From contig NC_063154.1 in assembly GCF_020921035.1 (NCBI RefSeq), positions 4,278,001 to 4,342,000 of the forward strand: a DNA stretch of 64,000 bases. Direction: 5' to 3'. Made by a program: the position numbers and the translations under genes. Shown one piece after another: positions 1-9,974 of the stretch. The stretch comes from Rhodamnia argentea. Taxonomy: Eukaryota; Streptophyta; Magnoliopsida; Myrtales; Myrtaceae. Below the pieces are notes generated by a model that worked only from the letters and a program-made list of their open reading frames with translations, made no database searches and was not told the DNA's origin. Numbering within the stretch: position 1 is the stretch's first letter; each line of letters begins with the position of its first letter.

Positions 1-83
1 TGTGCGCGTATATGATACATTACCTTGCAAAAATATTTTTTTTTTTTTTTTTTTCCGACGAAGATGAGAAGGGGTAGGCTTAC

Positions 84-492
84 CTATTTTAGCTGTAACC
101 GGAGCCGACGTCGCCTTTAAAGATGGAGGCGAAGCTGTTTCTAAGGATGGCATGGAAGATGGTGTTGAAGCCGGACGGGAAGGTGGTTTTGGACCTGAAT
201 TTGGGCGGGAAGCTGGTTTTGGACCCGAATCTGGTGGCGGGGTCGGATGAACCGACTTCCCCTTGGAAGATGGAGGCGAAGCTGTTTCTAAAGATGGCAT
301 GGAAGATGGTATCGAAGCCGGACGGGAAGGTGGTTTTGGATCTGAATTTGGACGGGAAGCTGGTTTTGGACCCGAATTTGGTGGCGGAGGCGGATTCTGA
401 ACTGGGTGTGGATTTGGAGGCGGAGATGGAGGCGGGGGCGGGGGCGGGGGCGGGGGCGGCGGAGGAGCTGGCATTGAGTGACAGCCACCCAT
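84..492 (-). CDS. First exon of a proline-rich protein, running off the left edge
   Basis: An open frame runs leftward from an ATG at 492. The product starts M-G-G-C-H-S, a possible N-myristoylation and palmitoylation signal. A run of about eleven prolines follows, then Pro/Ser-rich sequence with recurring S-G-P-K-P and S-R-P motifs. At 84/83 the frame meets a good splice donor (AG followed by GTAAG), so I end exon 1 there; the unspliced frame is also open to base 1. Base composition is strongly biased (GGGGGC repeats on the plus strand), and all other frames here are shadows of this one. No catalytic domain is visible in the 136 residues seen. The MGGC start occurs in several membrane-anchored plant proteins, including calcium-dependent kinases, but nothing here proves such an identity. 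It could also be an extensin-like or other Pro-rich protein. Confidence 0.45.
120..393 (-). repeat. 147-bp in-frame tandem duplication inside the proline-rich exon
   Basis: The segment starting at 120 recurs at 267 with few mismatches, a period of 147 bp or exactly 49 codons. Both copies encode the same Ser/Pro-rich block (S-R-P-A-S, P-S-S-M-P-S-L-E-T-A-S-P-P-S). Because the period is a multiple of three, the duplication keeps the reading frame, which supports this frame being the coding one. Confidence 0.7.
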
Positions 493-963
493 CTTTTTCA
501 GTCCTACCACTTACATGTGAAAATAAGCAAAGAGTTTTTGATAAACAAAGGATGAGTTGTGGATGCATAATCTCCTTGATATCTCCTTTTTTTATAAAGC
601 AACTACAAAACTTGTTATACGGCAGTTTCCAATTAATATTGCATGCGAATATCGGATTTCATCCCCATAAGAAAATTTCGGAGATTTTGTTCACGTGAAA
701 GAAGAGCATCCATTTTTCATTTGCAAAATATTCTCTTGCCATGCGTAATATAGATGTTTTACCAAAATATAATTGTCTTAAACCAATGAATAAAATTAAG
801 CACGTTTAATGACAATAATTAGTTTTGACTTAAGGGGTTCAATTAAGTAAAACAATCATTTAACTTCTTAAAAAAGATTGGGTTAAATCATATAAAATCT
901 TGCCTATTTGCATCTCTAAAGGCCTAAATCCTTTTCAGATTTGGTGAGAAATTAATATTATTC
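493..963. other. AT-rich region upstream of the proline-rich exon
   Basis: This would hold the 5' leader and promoter of the minus-strand gene that starts at 492. I see no other coding frame and no convincing TATA box. Confidence 0.4.
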
Positions 964-1925
964 TAGGGTAGCGCTATTTACACTCTCATTTTGGCTAAGA
1001 CACTCATTTTTACTAGTTAACTTACTAAAATACCCTCCTGTTTCTTTAATTAAATATTTCTTTTTTTATCAGGCTAATCCATAAATCTACCTTTTTTTTT
1101 AGTTGATCTTGATAAAAACAGAAAAGGAAAATTGATCACAAAATGGAAAAGATTAATTTGTTAAAAGCATAATAAAATGTCAAACGTATTTGTATTTAGA
1201 TATGTATTAACAAAGGATAAACACATAAATGAAAAAAAAAACATGAAATTTTGTGCTGTTCAAAACTTGATATAAAGAAAGGAATTAATGTCGATTGTAA
1301 ATTCAATCTCATAGCAAGTGGATAAAAAATTTAAAATATGCTTAAAATTTCTCCTAAAAAAATCTTACGTGAGTTTGAAATTGCAGAATGTTTAAAAAAA
1401 AATTTCAACCCCATCTTCCAATTCATATTAAAATATGAAAAGCTATACAAAAAAAGAACAAATAAGCGATTTGTAACTTTAGAAACCTACAATTCTATTT
1501 GAAAATCACCCACAAGATCAAAATCTGCTTGATAATTATATTGAATTTTAAATTTCAAATTTGAAATAAAGTTTCCCTCTAACTATTTCATAAAAAATAG
1601 ATAGTTAATTGTATGTTCATAAGCCGTTATAACTAGAAATTTCTAACATTTTATATAGCTTTTCTAATTAAAATGATGTGATCATAAATTAAGAATAACG
1701 AACTTCTCTAGGAAAAGTGATAACATGATGCATTATAGAATGATATTTATTGGGTGCAATTTGATATTTAAAAGGGAAAATAAAAAATAAAAGCAGTTAT
1801 GTTGGTTAGGTTGATAAAAAAAATAAACAATAACTTGAAGAGGGAGAAGGGTATTTCGGTCTATTGATTAAAAAGAAGAGTACGTTAGCCAAAATAGGAG
1901 TAGAAATAACACCGCCCTTATCCTA
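964..1925. mobile_element. Non-autonomous DNA transposon with about 45-bp terminal inverted repeats
   Basis: The left end starts TAGGGTAGCGCTATTTACAC and continues with a CATTTTGGCTAA block. The right end, read on the opposite strand, starts TAGGATAAGGGCGGTGTTAT and continues with CTATTTTGGCTAA, so the two ends pair over roughly 45 bp with mismatches. The interior is AT-rich and has no transposase frame. It looks like an old MITE-type element. I could not recognise a clean target-site duplication, so the superfamily is unassigned. Confidence 0.6.
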
Positions 1926-2878
1926 CACTCCATATTCAGCTATTATAAAATAAAAAAAATTATGTTTTCACGTTTAGCTCTTCAGATGATCAGCACTTAA
2001 ATTTCAATATTTATTTTTCAGTTTTATCAAATAGTTTGGGGAGATAAAAGTCCACTCAGCACTTGTTTTTCGTCTTTTTTTTTTTTTTTCTCTTCTGTTC
2101 TTAGAAAGTGATTTTATTTTGCTGAATCGCTTTGGAATGCATATTTATTGGAGAATTCCATATATATTAATGTTATATGACACCCAAATAAATAGAGTGA
2201 AGACCGTTTGCTCCGTTCATTCGGGGAGAGTATACGGTACCTCGAAAATAAACTGAATTGATTGTTTGATGTTTCTTTATATAATAAAGAAAATTCCAAA
2301 GAAAATAATCATGCATTGCAAGCCATGTGGCATTCAATGGGCGGCGTAGATTGAAATGTTTTAGACTGAATTGATAATATGATTAAAACATTTTTGATAA
2401 TTTTTCCCTAATTAATAATGTTAGTTATTACGAATAAATGAAACATTGGATTGCACAATTGGACAAAGTCAAAGGACAAGTCATTGTCGAGTAGAGGCAA
2501 GAGGTTGTTCAAAGTTCACAGTCATGTTTCTCATTTTTTTTTCCTTTAGAGAATAATTTTCGTTATCAGAGGCTTGAGAAGCAAAAAAAAACAATAATAA
2601 TTAATGCTTCCGATTGGAGGAAATTAAAGGGAATACGTATACCTTCCGCATGCTTCAGGGTGTATATTACGAAAAAGTTTCGAACAACGTTTTATGGCAT
2701 GACCACGTCCAATTCTGGGGCATGACTATTTAGAAATGGCAAAACAACACATCATTGTCCTGCGAAGTAATCTCATCTGGAATGTAGGCCTGACTGAATG
2801 AGAGAAACAAATAGAAGAGAATCAATACGAAATTTTACCCGATAGACAAAAGCACTCACTCAAAAAGTTACGGTCTAA
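1926..2878. other. AT-rich intergenic DNA
   Basis: No supported gene. The short minus-strand frame at 2114-2299 has no recognisable features. Confidence 0.5.
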
Positions 2879-3327
2879 TAGAGGTGTCAATGTGGGTCAT
2901 TGACCCACTTTTTAACCCACTTTTATTCACTTGGGTCATAAATGGGTTATGCAAATTTGAAAAATGGGTCAAATATGGATTTAGGTTCATAAAGTCTATT
3001 CATATATGGGTCTTCACTTAACCCATTTTCGACTCAAGGCCTGAAACATCCCAAGCACCGACTCGATGCCGACCACCGCCATCGCCTGCCACCCACCGCC
3101 GTTGCTGCCGACTACTGCCTACCCCCACCGACCGCCACCCGCCGCCACCACCGCCGGCCCAATGCCTCATCCACTACATCCACCTCCACGGCTAAGGTTG
3201 CTGGCGTTCCCTCCCCAAAGCCATCGGTACTTGAAGATTATATATTATGTGTCCAGTGGTGTTTTTTCCTTTTGTTCCTTTCTCCTGAACGAGATGGAGT
3301 TCTTTTCTTTTTTGGGATAAATGCACG

Positions 3328-3740
3328 GGAAGTCCTAAAATCTGTCATGAAAGCGCAATTGAGTCCTAAAATTACCAAAAGATGTAATCAAGTCCTAAAA
3401 TTTATCACAAAAGTGTAATCAAGTCATACATCTTTCAAAAGATGTAATCATGTCCTAAAACTTATCACGAAAATGCAATCAAGTCTTAAATCTTTCAAAG
3501 ATGCAATCAAGTTCTAAAACTTGTTATCAAAATGCAATCAAATTCTAAAACTTTAAAAAATGTAATCAATGGAAGGACTTGATTGCTTCAATTTAACAAG
3601 TTTTAGAATTTGATTACACTTTTTAAAAGTTTTAGAACTCAATTACACTTTCTGACAAGTTTTAGGACTTAATTACACTTCTTAAAAATTTTAAGATTCA
3701 ATTACACTTTTTTCGATAAGTTTTAGAACTTTTAACTGCT
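3328..3740. repeat. Foldback repeat of AGTCCTAAA-type units
   Basis: The left half repeats a degenerate unit of the kind 'aagtcctaaaa..tgcaatc'. The right half carries the reverse complement ('gttttagaatttgattacac') several times. The centre of symmetry lies near 3565. The same vocabulary recurs in other foldback elements of this window. Confidence 0.6.
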
Positions 3741-3790
3741 TATCCCTTCTTTTTTTGTTGTTGACTGGGTTCTTGAATCGCTTGTCGCAG

Positions 3791-3910
3791 GGCTTCTCAG
3801 GTGTAGCAAAAGTTGCAAGCTCAGAAGGATTAATTAACCCTCAGGCACGGCAACTTCACCGATGAAGAAGACGAGCTCATCATCAAGCTCCACAGCTTGC
3901 TCGGCAACAA
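3791..3910 (+). pseudogene. Decayed exon 2 of an R2R3-MYB transcription factor gene
   Basis: Translation gives [15 protein letters not shown], then a stop and frame change, then [23 protein letters not shown]. This is the end of MYB repeat R2 and the start of R3 (family pattern GLLRCGKSCRLRW...GNFT.EEDELI..LH..LGN). The segment starts right after an intron-like AG (3789-3790) and ends at a GT (3911). Both borders match the conserved intron positions of R2R3-MYB genes, whose second exon is usually about 130 bp. Here it is 120 bp, so a deletion of about 10 bp explains the frame break. The first R2 tryptophan is replaced by arginine. No other MYB exon is visible nearby, so this is a non-functional fragment inside a transposon. 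Confidence 0.7.
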
Positions 3911-4599
3911 GTGCGTACTGCTTCCCCGGCCATCCACTGCAAAATATTTTCTTTTGACGAGCTGTCTCGTGGTCATGGGGGATGGCTTTGTTTCTTGCTT
4001 GGTTGGTGGCGCCGAGGTGGTGGGCGGAGGCGAGCGGCGGCAGCGGGGGGTGGTGTGCGTAATAATAGAAGTTTAAATTTTTTTAGAAAAATTAAACAAA
4101 TTTCAATTGCATGAAAGTATTTTGGCAATATCATTTTTCTTAATAAATTATAAAAAGTTAAACAGAGAAGCATTTAAGTAATACGGGTTGAGTCGGGTAT
4201 GGGTCGTTAAACTTGCACAGTATTAAAAAGGGTCAAAACAAGTTAAATGGGTCAATATGGGTTGGATCATATTTGACGTGACATAAACCCGACCCCGACC
4301 CGCCTATTTGACAACCCTAATGTTTAAGAAATCTGAAAATAATAAAAAATAAAAGGGCCCATGACATGACTTATCATATATTGGAGCTGCAGTGATCTTG
4401 GAGGAGATTTGTCCCAATCAAGAGGAAGTGTTATCGAATAGTCGCCATCTATGATTTTGGTATTGTAGAGTACGAGGGCAAGGTTGTGCCTTCGTGCAGC
4501 CGGAGAGTCTGAGAAGCAGAATGAGGGTAACTAGACAAAGATTGAACACATGATCGTCACCACACCATACAGAACGCCCTCTCCGATGTAGAAAGGTGC

Positions 4600-5007
4600 C
4601 GGACCGTGTACGACACTCGTGGCATGGGACATTTCGATGCATTCAAGGTGCAAAAGTATGAGGACGACGTCAAGGCTAATGTGAAGAGAATGGAACTACC
4701 AGGCATATGGGAAGAGATTATCGAGATGCTAAAACGAGATGAGCTCCCAGATAAATTTGAGCCCAGAGGAAGCGTGGCTGAAGCTCGGCACAAGGTTTCG
4801 CAACTTGTGGAGCCGCTTGGCATAGCCAACTACTATCGACACTTAAGGAATGAAGGCCCGGGTCCATCTTTACATGACGAAGGGAAGGCCGATCGAGATA
4901 GCTACAAGTATACTCAAAGATGGCGAGAACATGCCAAGCAATTGCCGAAACGGTCATGTGGTGAATCCTGCTTCACTGCCCGAGTTTCGGCAAATTCTTG
5001 CATCTAG
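4600..5007 (+). pseudogene. EDS1-family C-terminal (EP domain) gene fragment
   Basis: An open frame of about 133 codons encodes sequence resembling the C-terminal EP domain of plant EDS1 and its relatives: D-A-F-K near the start, a K-R-M-E-L-P-G-I-W block, E-E-I-I-E-M-L-K-R, L-V-E-P-L-G-I-A-N-Y-Y-R-H and Y-K-Y-T-Q-R-W-R-E-H-A. EDS1 proteins (about 600 residues) carry an N-terminal lipase-like domain and form signalling heterodimers with PAD4 or SAG101 in TIR-NLR immunity. Here the lipase-like part is absent: the sequence upstream of about 4590 shows no matching frame. The end (S-C-F-T-A-R-V) also resembles the family before the frame stops. It is most likely a truncated pseudogene. The repeated DNA downstream supports decay. 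Family assignment rests on recalled motif patterns. Confidence 0.6.
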
Positions 5008-7335
5008 AGGGTAGCGAACTCGCCATCGTTGAATCGCACTTATGTGCCCGAAGATCCAATCAGTTCTACAGACAAAGAGAACCACTCATAAACATTTTCA
5101 AAAGTAGTACCGAATAAATTATTTTTCATTATTTTCGATGTTTATTTATGTAATACTTGACAATTGATAATGAAAGACATTTGTCAATATAATGGTAACG
5201 GTAACGAAAATGATAATCTAGGAGTACATCTCATTGACTCAATTTTTGCATCTACAGAAAACCCTTTTCCCTCGATCGCTCAGGCAACGTCCGACTAGAA
5301 GATTTGCTGTCTCCTGCAACTCTTCCTCCTCCAAATCTCCTCCCAAACCTCCTCAAAACCTCTCGGAGCTCGATCGAAAGAAACCCGTCCTTGTCCGAGC
5401 AAGTCGACCCTCTGTCCACGGCCAAGACAGCCCACACCCACGTCTTGAAATCGAAGCCAAGATCCACCTAGGTCAACCCAGCACGATCCAAGCGCTTCTT
5501 GCTGAACCTGCAGAGGTAGAAGCGCTCTCATTACCAGGACGATGCGCTCTTGGTTTTCAGTAGCGTGAGGTCGTGGCAAAAAGCCCATCTTTTCTTGAAT
5601 TGGCACAAAACCCATAATTTGTTTCCCATGAAATGCGTGACCCGATTATTTCAAAATGAAGTGAGATCTTAAAAAATGGCATCGTGAATTTCCAAGACTT
5701 GGGTCATGATATTTTCTTCATTAAAAATCTGTTTGTCGTGATTGAATATAACTAATTTAGATTATTTAAAACTATAAATCTCACGAGTTCAGACATTTTA
5801 AATAAATTTTGAAAAATGATATTTATGCATTTTTTTTAATAAATTTGGCTAAACTTTAATCTGACAACTTTTACATCCGACGTCCCATTAACTCGATTTT
5901 TGCACCAGACCTATAATCGGGTTGTTTCAAAATGGAAAGACAAAACATAAACAAAATATTCAATAAAATATTATTCGATAAAATATTAAAGTATTATTAA
6001 AAATTATCCATATTAGTGCCGTTTACACCATGTAATATGGCCGGCGTCCATGCTAACAATTTCTAGTCAAAATTAACCAAAATAATCACCACTTATTTCT
6101 CACAAGTTCCCAGATTGGAGAAAAATTATCGCATTAGCCGCCTCGTTTCCTTGAAATCAGAGCTTCTGCAGATTCCTGGATCAAGATGCGAGTGAACTCG
6201 GCATGAGCCAATGAGTTCCACAACATGGAGAAGTATTTATTAACATTTTCAGAAACAACATCGAGGAAATTATTTTTTATTATTTGTGATGTAGGATATA
6301 TGTAAAAGTTAATCACTGGACGAGTGAGAATGGAAGAGTTTTTCAATATAAAGGTAATGGTAATGGTAATGATAATGATAATCTAGGAGTAAATCTCATT
6401 AACTCGATTTTTACACCTAAAAATCCGTGACCCGATCGTTTTAAAATGCGATTCGATTTGAAAAAAAAAAAAGGTGTTGTCATTGCGAATTTCCAAGAAT
6501 TGCATCAAAGGTCGGACAAGATATTTTCCTCATTAAATTGTCTAATCAAAACAAATTGGAAAAAGGCATTTATGTATTTCTTATCGAAATTGGCTAAACT
6601 TTGATTAGGCATAACTTTTTTCATCTTATGTCCATATTAACTCTATTTTTGCACCAATGGAAGACCCGTAATCATATTGTTTCAAAATGGAAAAACAAAA
6701 GAAAAAAGAAAAATTAAATACAAATTAAAAAAATTGAAATTATTATTAAAATTGACATGTTAATGAAGTTTTCGCCCTGAAACCAGAGCCTCTGCAGATT
6801 CCTGAATCTATATGCGAGCGAACTCGTCATAGCGGAATCGTACTTATGCACCCAAAGATACATTAAGTGCTAGACAAGGAGAATCACTCATTAATATTTT
6901 CAAAACCAGTATCGATGAAATTATTTTTCAATAATTTCATCGTACCTATATGCAATAGGTAATAGCTTGACAAGTGAGAATGGAAGAGACTTGTCAACAT
7001 AGTGCTAACGGTAAGGGTAATGATAATCTAGGAGTACATTTTATTGGCTCGATTTTTGCACTTACAGAAAATCCATAACCCGATTATTTCAAAACATAGT
7101 TCGATCTCAAAAAAAAAAAAGTCTTGGCATTGCGAATTTCCAAGACTTGAATCAAACAGGTGATTATGATGTTTTCTTCGTTAAAAATCCCTTTGTCGTG
7201 ATTGAATATAATTATTATAAATGATTTAAAACTCTAAATCTCACGAAGTCAGACATTTTAAATAATCTAATTAGAACAAATTTTGAAAACTGGTATTCAT
7301 GTGCTTTTTATCGAATTCGGCTAAACTTTGTAGAA
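4980..7335 (+). repeat. Three diverged copies of the EDS1-fragment tail
   Basis: Copy A runs from about 4985 to 5900, copy B from about 6150 to 6680 and copy C from about 6785 to 7335. Each begins with a variant of the fragment's 3' end ('gcagattcctg.atc..gcgaactcg'). Then come a shared 'aaccactcataaacattttcaaaa' segment, a GGTAAT/GGTAACG-rich stretch ending 'gataatctaggagtac' and a block starting 'gacccgattatttcaaaa'. Copies differ by many substitutions and indels. Copy A also carries an insertion (about 5265-5632) and another near 5995-6090. This looks like old segmental duplication of a resistance-gene 3' flank. Confidence 0.6.
5265..5632 (+). other. Inserted exon-like fragment with transit-peptide-like composition
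   Basis: Compared with copies B and C, copy A of the tail repeat is interrupted here by about 370 bp of more GC-rich DNA. The insert has an open frame (5234-5563) whose early part is Arg/Ser-rich (F-P-R-S-L-R-Q-R-P-T-R-R-F-A-V-S-C-N-S-S) and then Pro/Lys-rich, much like the start of a chloroplast-targeted protein. No family was recognised. It may be a captured piece of a host gene. The fact that the frame continues out of the repeat may be chance. Confidence 0.35.
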
Positions 7336-8090
7336 TAATGGAAGTGGTTATCTAGAAGGAGATGGACCGAACTCTGGTGGAGACCGGCACATGCCTTCAT
7401 CAGTTGGGGAGAATTTTACACAAGTAATTGGGCACGAGAGCCAGAGGAATTGAAATATTCAATGTTTGGTTCGGGAAGGGATTATGGGAGCTTTATGGAA
7501 TTGCAAGTTGGAGGCTGAAAGCCTGGGAGGCATTGCTTCTTTCATTTGAGTTACTGCAATCAGCCAAATCGTTGTTGCCATCTTGATTTTGTATTAGATC
7601 AATCTTTGAGGTAGTGAGTGGTAAACTATGACTGGATCTACTGATCTGTACAATAAACACGCCTTAAGAGGATATTCAGAAAATCGTATCCAATTATGCC
7701 CTTTGAAAGATAATCAATGTTGATGCACTTTGAAAATGCTAGAAGATGTATGATGAGGTGGATTAAAGAGGAAAATGACCACTAGCGGTTGAAATTTAAC
7801 CATGTGTGGACTTATGTGGAGGCAAACTACCACTAGCAATGAAATCACAAGCAAATTTTGATATTTTGTATGGAGACAATTTTGTCATTTCTTATCAAAA
7901 CTGTTCTGTTTTATCTCGACCACAGCATCTGGACGGCATTATCGTTTGAGCATATTTGGTCATTTGTCGCGTGTCATTTTCGACGCTTGAATTCCATTGA
8001 AAGCGAGCTTGAAACCCGATTGTGGCTTCTTTAAAATCTCAAGTCGTCTACCGACTAAAATGAAACCTTAGGCATATAAGGGGATTATAT
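7336..8090. other. Intergenic DNA without a supported gene
   Basis: The stretch 7340-7620 is less AT-rich and could be old exon or 3' UTR material, but it is broken by stops in every frame and I recognise no family in it. Confidence 0.35.
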
Positions 8091-8972
8091 TTTCTCGAAA
8101 ATAATCATTATATATCACAAGCGAATAGGTGTAGATTATCAAATGGCAAGTGGACTTCCTAATGCTTGAAAATAATAATTCTCAAATGGCAAGTGGCATT
8201 TCCCAACGTATGTTGGTGGTTTAGCGGGCTTAAGTGGGGGAAAACTATTTATAACAATAGATTTCGTATCGATACAGTTAATAATGTAACTCGAAATTAT
8301 TGGGGTTATCCCATACCGGTTATGAAAGGGGTTGGTGGTCGGTTTATAAGTGTGAGGGAAAGCCTCATTCTTTGAGCTAGTTATTTTCTCGAAAATAATC
8401 ATTATATATCACAAGCAAATAGGTGTAGATTATCAAATGGCAAGTGGACTTCCTAATGCTTGAAAATAATAATTCTCAAATGGCAAGTGGAATTTCCCAA
8501 CGTATGTTGGGGGTTTAGCGAGCTTAAGTGGGGGAAAACTATTTATAACAATAGACTTCGTATCGATACAGTTAATAATGTAACTCGAAATTATTGGGGT
8601 TATCCCATACCGGTTATGAAGAGGGTTGATGGTCGGTTTATAAGTATGAGGGAAAGTCTCATCCTTTGAGCTAGTTATTTTCTCGAAAATAATCATTATA
8701 TATCACAAGCAAATAGGTGTAGATTATCAAATGGCAAGTGGACTTCCTAATGCTTGAAAATAATAATTCTCAAATGGCAAGTGGAATTTCCCAACGTATG
8801 TTGGGGGTTTAGCGGGCTTAAGTGGGGGAAAACTATTTATAACAATAGATTTCGTATCGATACGATTAATAATGTAACTCGAAATTATTGGGGTTATCCC
8901 ATACCCCTTATGAAGGGGGTTGGTGGTCGGTTTATAAGTGTGAGGGAAAGCCTCATCATTTGAGCTAGTTTT
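8091..8972 (+). repeat. 294-bp tandem repeat, three copies
   Basis: Copies start near 8091, 8385 and 8679 and are very similar, with only a few substitutions each. Each includes 'atcattatatatcacaagc', 'caaatggcaagtgg', 'gttatcccataccggttatg' and 'gagctagtt'. The short frames on both strands in each unit (69 and 87 codons) are repeat artefacts: they recur with the period and match no protein I know. The high identity indicates recent expansion. Confidence 0.85.
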
Positions 8973-9155
8973 TTAGATGAGAGAGGTTAAATATCATGCA
9001 ACACTGGTATCCGAGCCCGGATTATCAACAAGCCTCAAGAGTCACATGGGAGAGATGCGGATGTGTGAGAGGAAAATATTGTTGAGGTTATCTCACATCG
9101 GTTTATCCTTTGAACTAGCTTTTAGGGTGAGAGAGGTTCAAGATCACCCAACAAA
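8091..9155 (+). mobile_element. TRIM-like LTR retroelement with an internally expanded LTR
   Basis: About 8972-9004 reads 'gatgagagaggttaaatatcatgcaaca', like an LTR end. It is followed at about 9006 by TGGTATCCGAGCC, which resembles the initiator-tRNA-Met primer binding site (TGGTATCAGAGC). Some 100 bp later a second, related LTR-like segment appears (about 9068-9153: 'gaggttatctcacatcgg', 'gaactagctttt', 'gagagaggttcaagatcacccaaca'). A primer site between two short related terminal segments, with no coding capacity, fits a terminal-repeat retrotransposon in miniature. The left segment contains the 294-bp tandem array. Exact ends were not determined. Confidence 0.45.
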
Positions 9156-9960
9156 AATTTCACTCTTAAATGATCCAAATGGCAATTTCTCTTCATAGGA
9201 AGGAATAAAAGATACTTGAGGAGACCCTTGAGGCTTATGGAATTGAATGAAGTATACGTCCTTTGTTTTGTGGCTTGGCTATTGCACGAACGGATGATGA
9301 AGGCTAAGGAGGAAGATCACTCAACATGCAATGAAATGAATATTTTTATCTTTACAATCCCTTAGCTTTTCCAATCATTCACTCTTTCTTGTCGACGTCA
9401 ATATTGCGTTGAGTTCGACTGAGGACTTAAGGTTACGAGACAAAACTTCAATCAGGTCTCGAGCTCGTCATCGGCGAGTCCAATAGTCGAAAAGCCCAAA
9501 TGGAGTATTTGGCCATTCGCCACGCGCCATTTGCGACGCCTAAATTTTCCCGACGGCGAGCTATTGATTCTGGCTTTTCTAAAAGCTCGTGTCTTCATTG
9601 AAAGCCTTAATTTTTTTCAGCTGATTTCTACCTCAAGAATCTACCTATTGACGTCAATTGCAACCTTTTTTTTTCCCCCTTTTTGGTTGGTCCCATTAGT
9701 TATGATGCCACGATTCTCCAAGATAAGATTTACAGCAAATGCTTTCTAGACGTACAAAACGTCAACACGAGTTCCGTTAAAATTCAGTAGTCAAATAATT
9801 AATGGGCGCACAATGTCGCATCATCAGGTCATAATTTTGAAAAAAAATTCCCGCGTTGAACTTCTAGAAATGATTTCATCATCATCGACGTGATTAGTGA
9901 CACTAACTAGTTTGGTCGAGGAACACAAGAACAGAAAATCATCCGAATATAATGGAGGAC
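9156..9960. other. Intergenic DNA without a supported gene
   Basis: No domain-like frame and no clear repeat boundary found. Confidence 0.4.
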
Positions 9961-9974
9961 AATGGCTTTAGGGA

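Larger units (their letters stand above)
2879..4319. mobile_element. hAT-like element carrying a captured MYB exon
   Basis: The left end begins TAGAGGTGTCAATGTGGGTC. The right end, on the opposite strand, begins TAGGGTTGTCAAATAGGCGG. TAGRGKTGTCAA-type ends resemble plant hAT termini. Subterminal regions on both sides are rich in GGGTC/GACCC motifs, also typical of hAT elements. Flanking 8-mers (2871-2878 and 4320-4327) match at 5 of 8 positions, so the target duplication is old or imperfect. No transposase is present. The interior holds a foldback repeat (about 3328-3740), a decayed MYB exon (3791-3910) and GC-rich low-complexity DNA near 3060-3200 and 4000-4060. Confidence 0.55.

Noticed and set aside
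123..698. 191-codon plus-strand frame
   Set aside because: It is the complement of the proline-rich exon. Its Asp/Lys/Leu repeats come from the minus-strand Pro/Ser codons, and only the minus strand has a good donor site.
8139..8963. Recurring 69- and 87-codon frames on both strands
   Set aside because: They repeat with the 294-bp tandem period and are by-products of the array.
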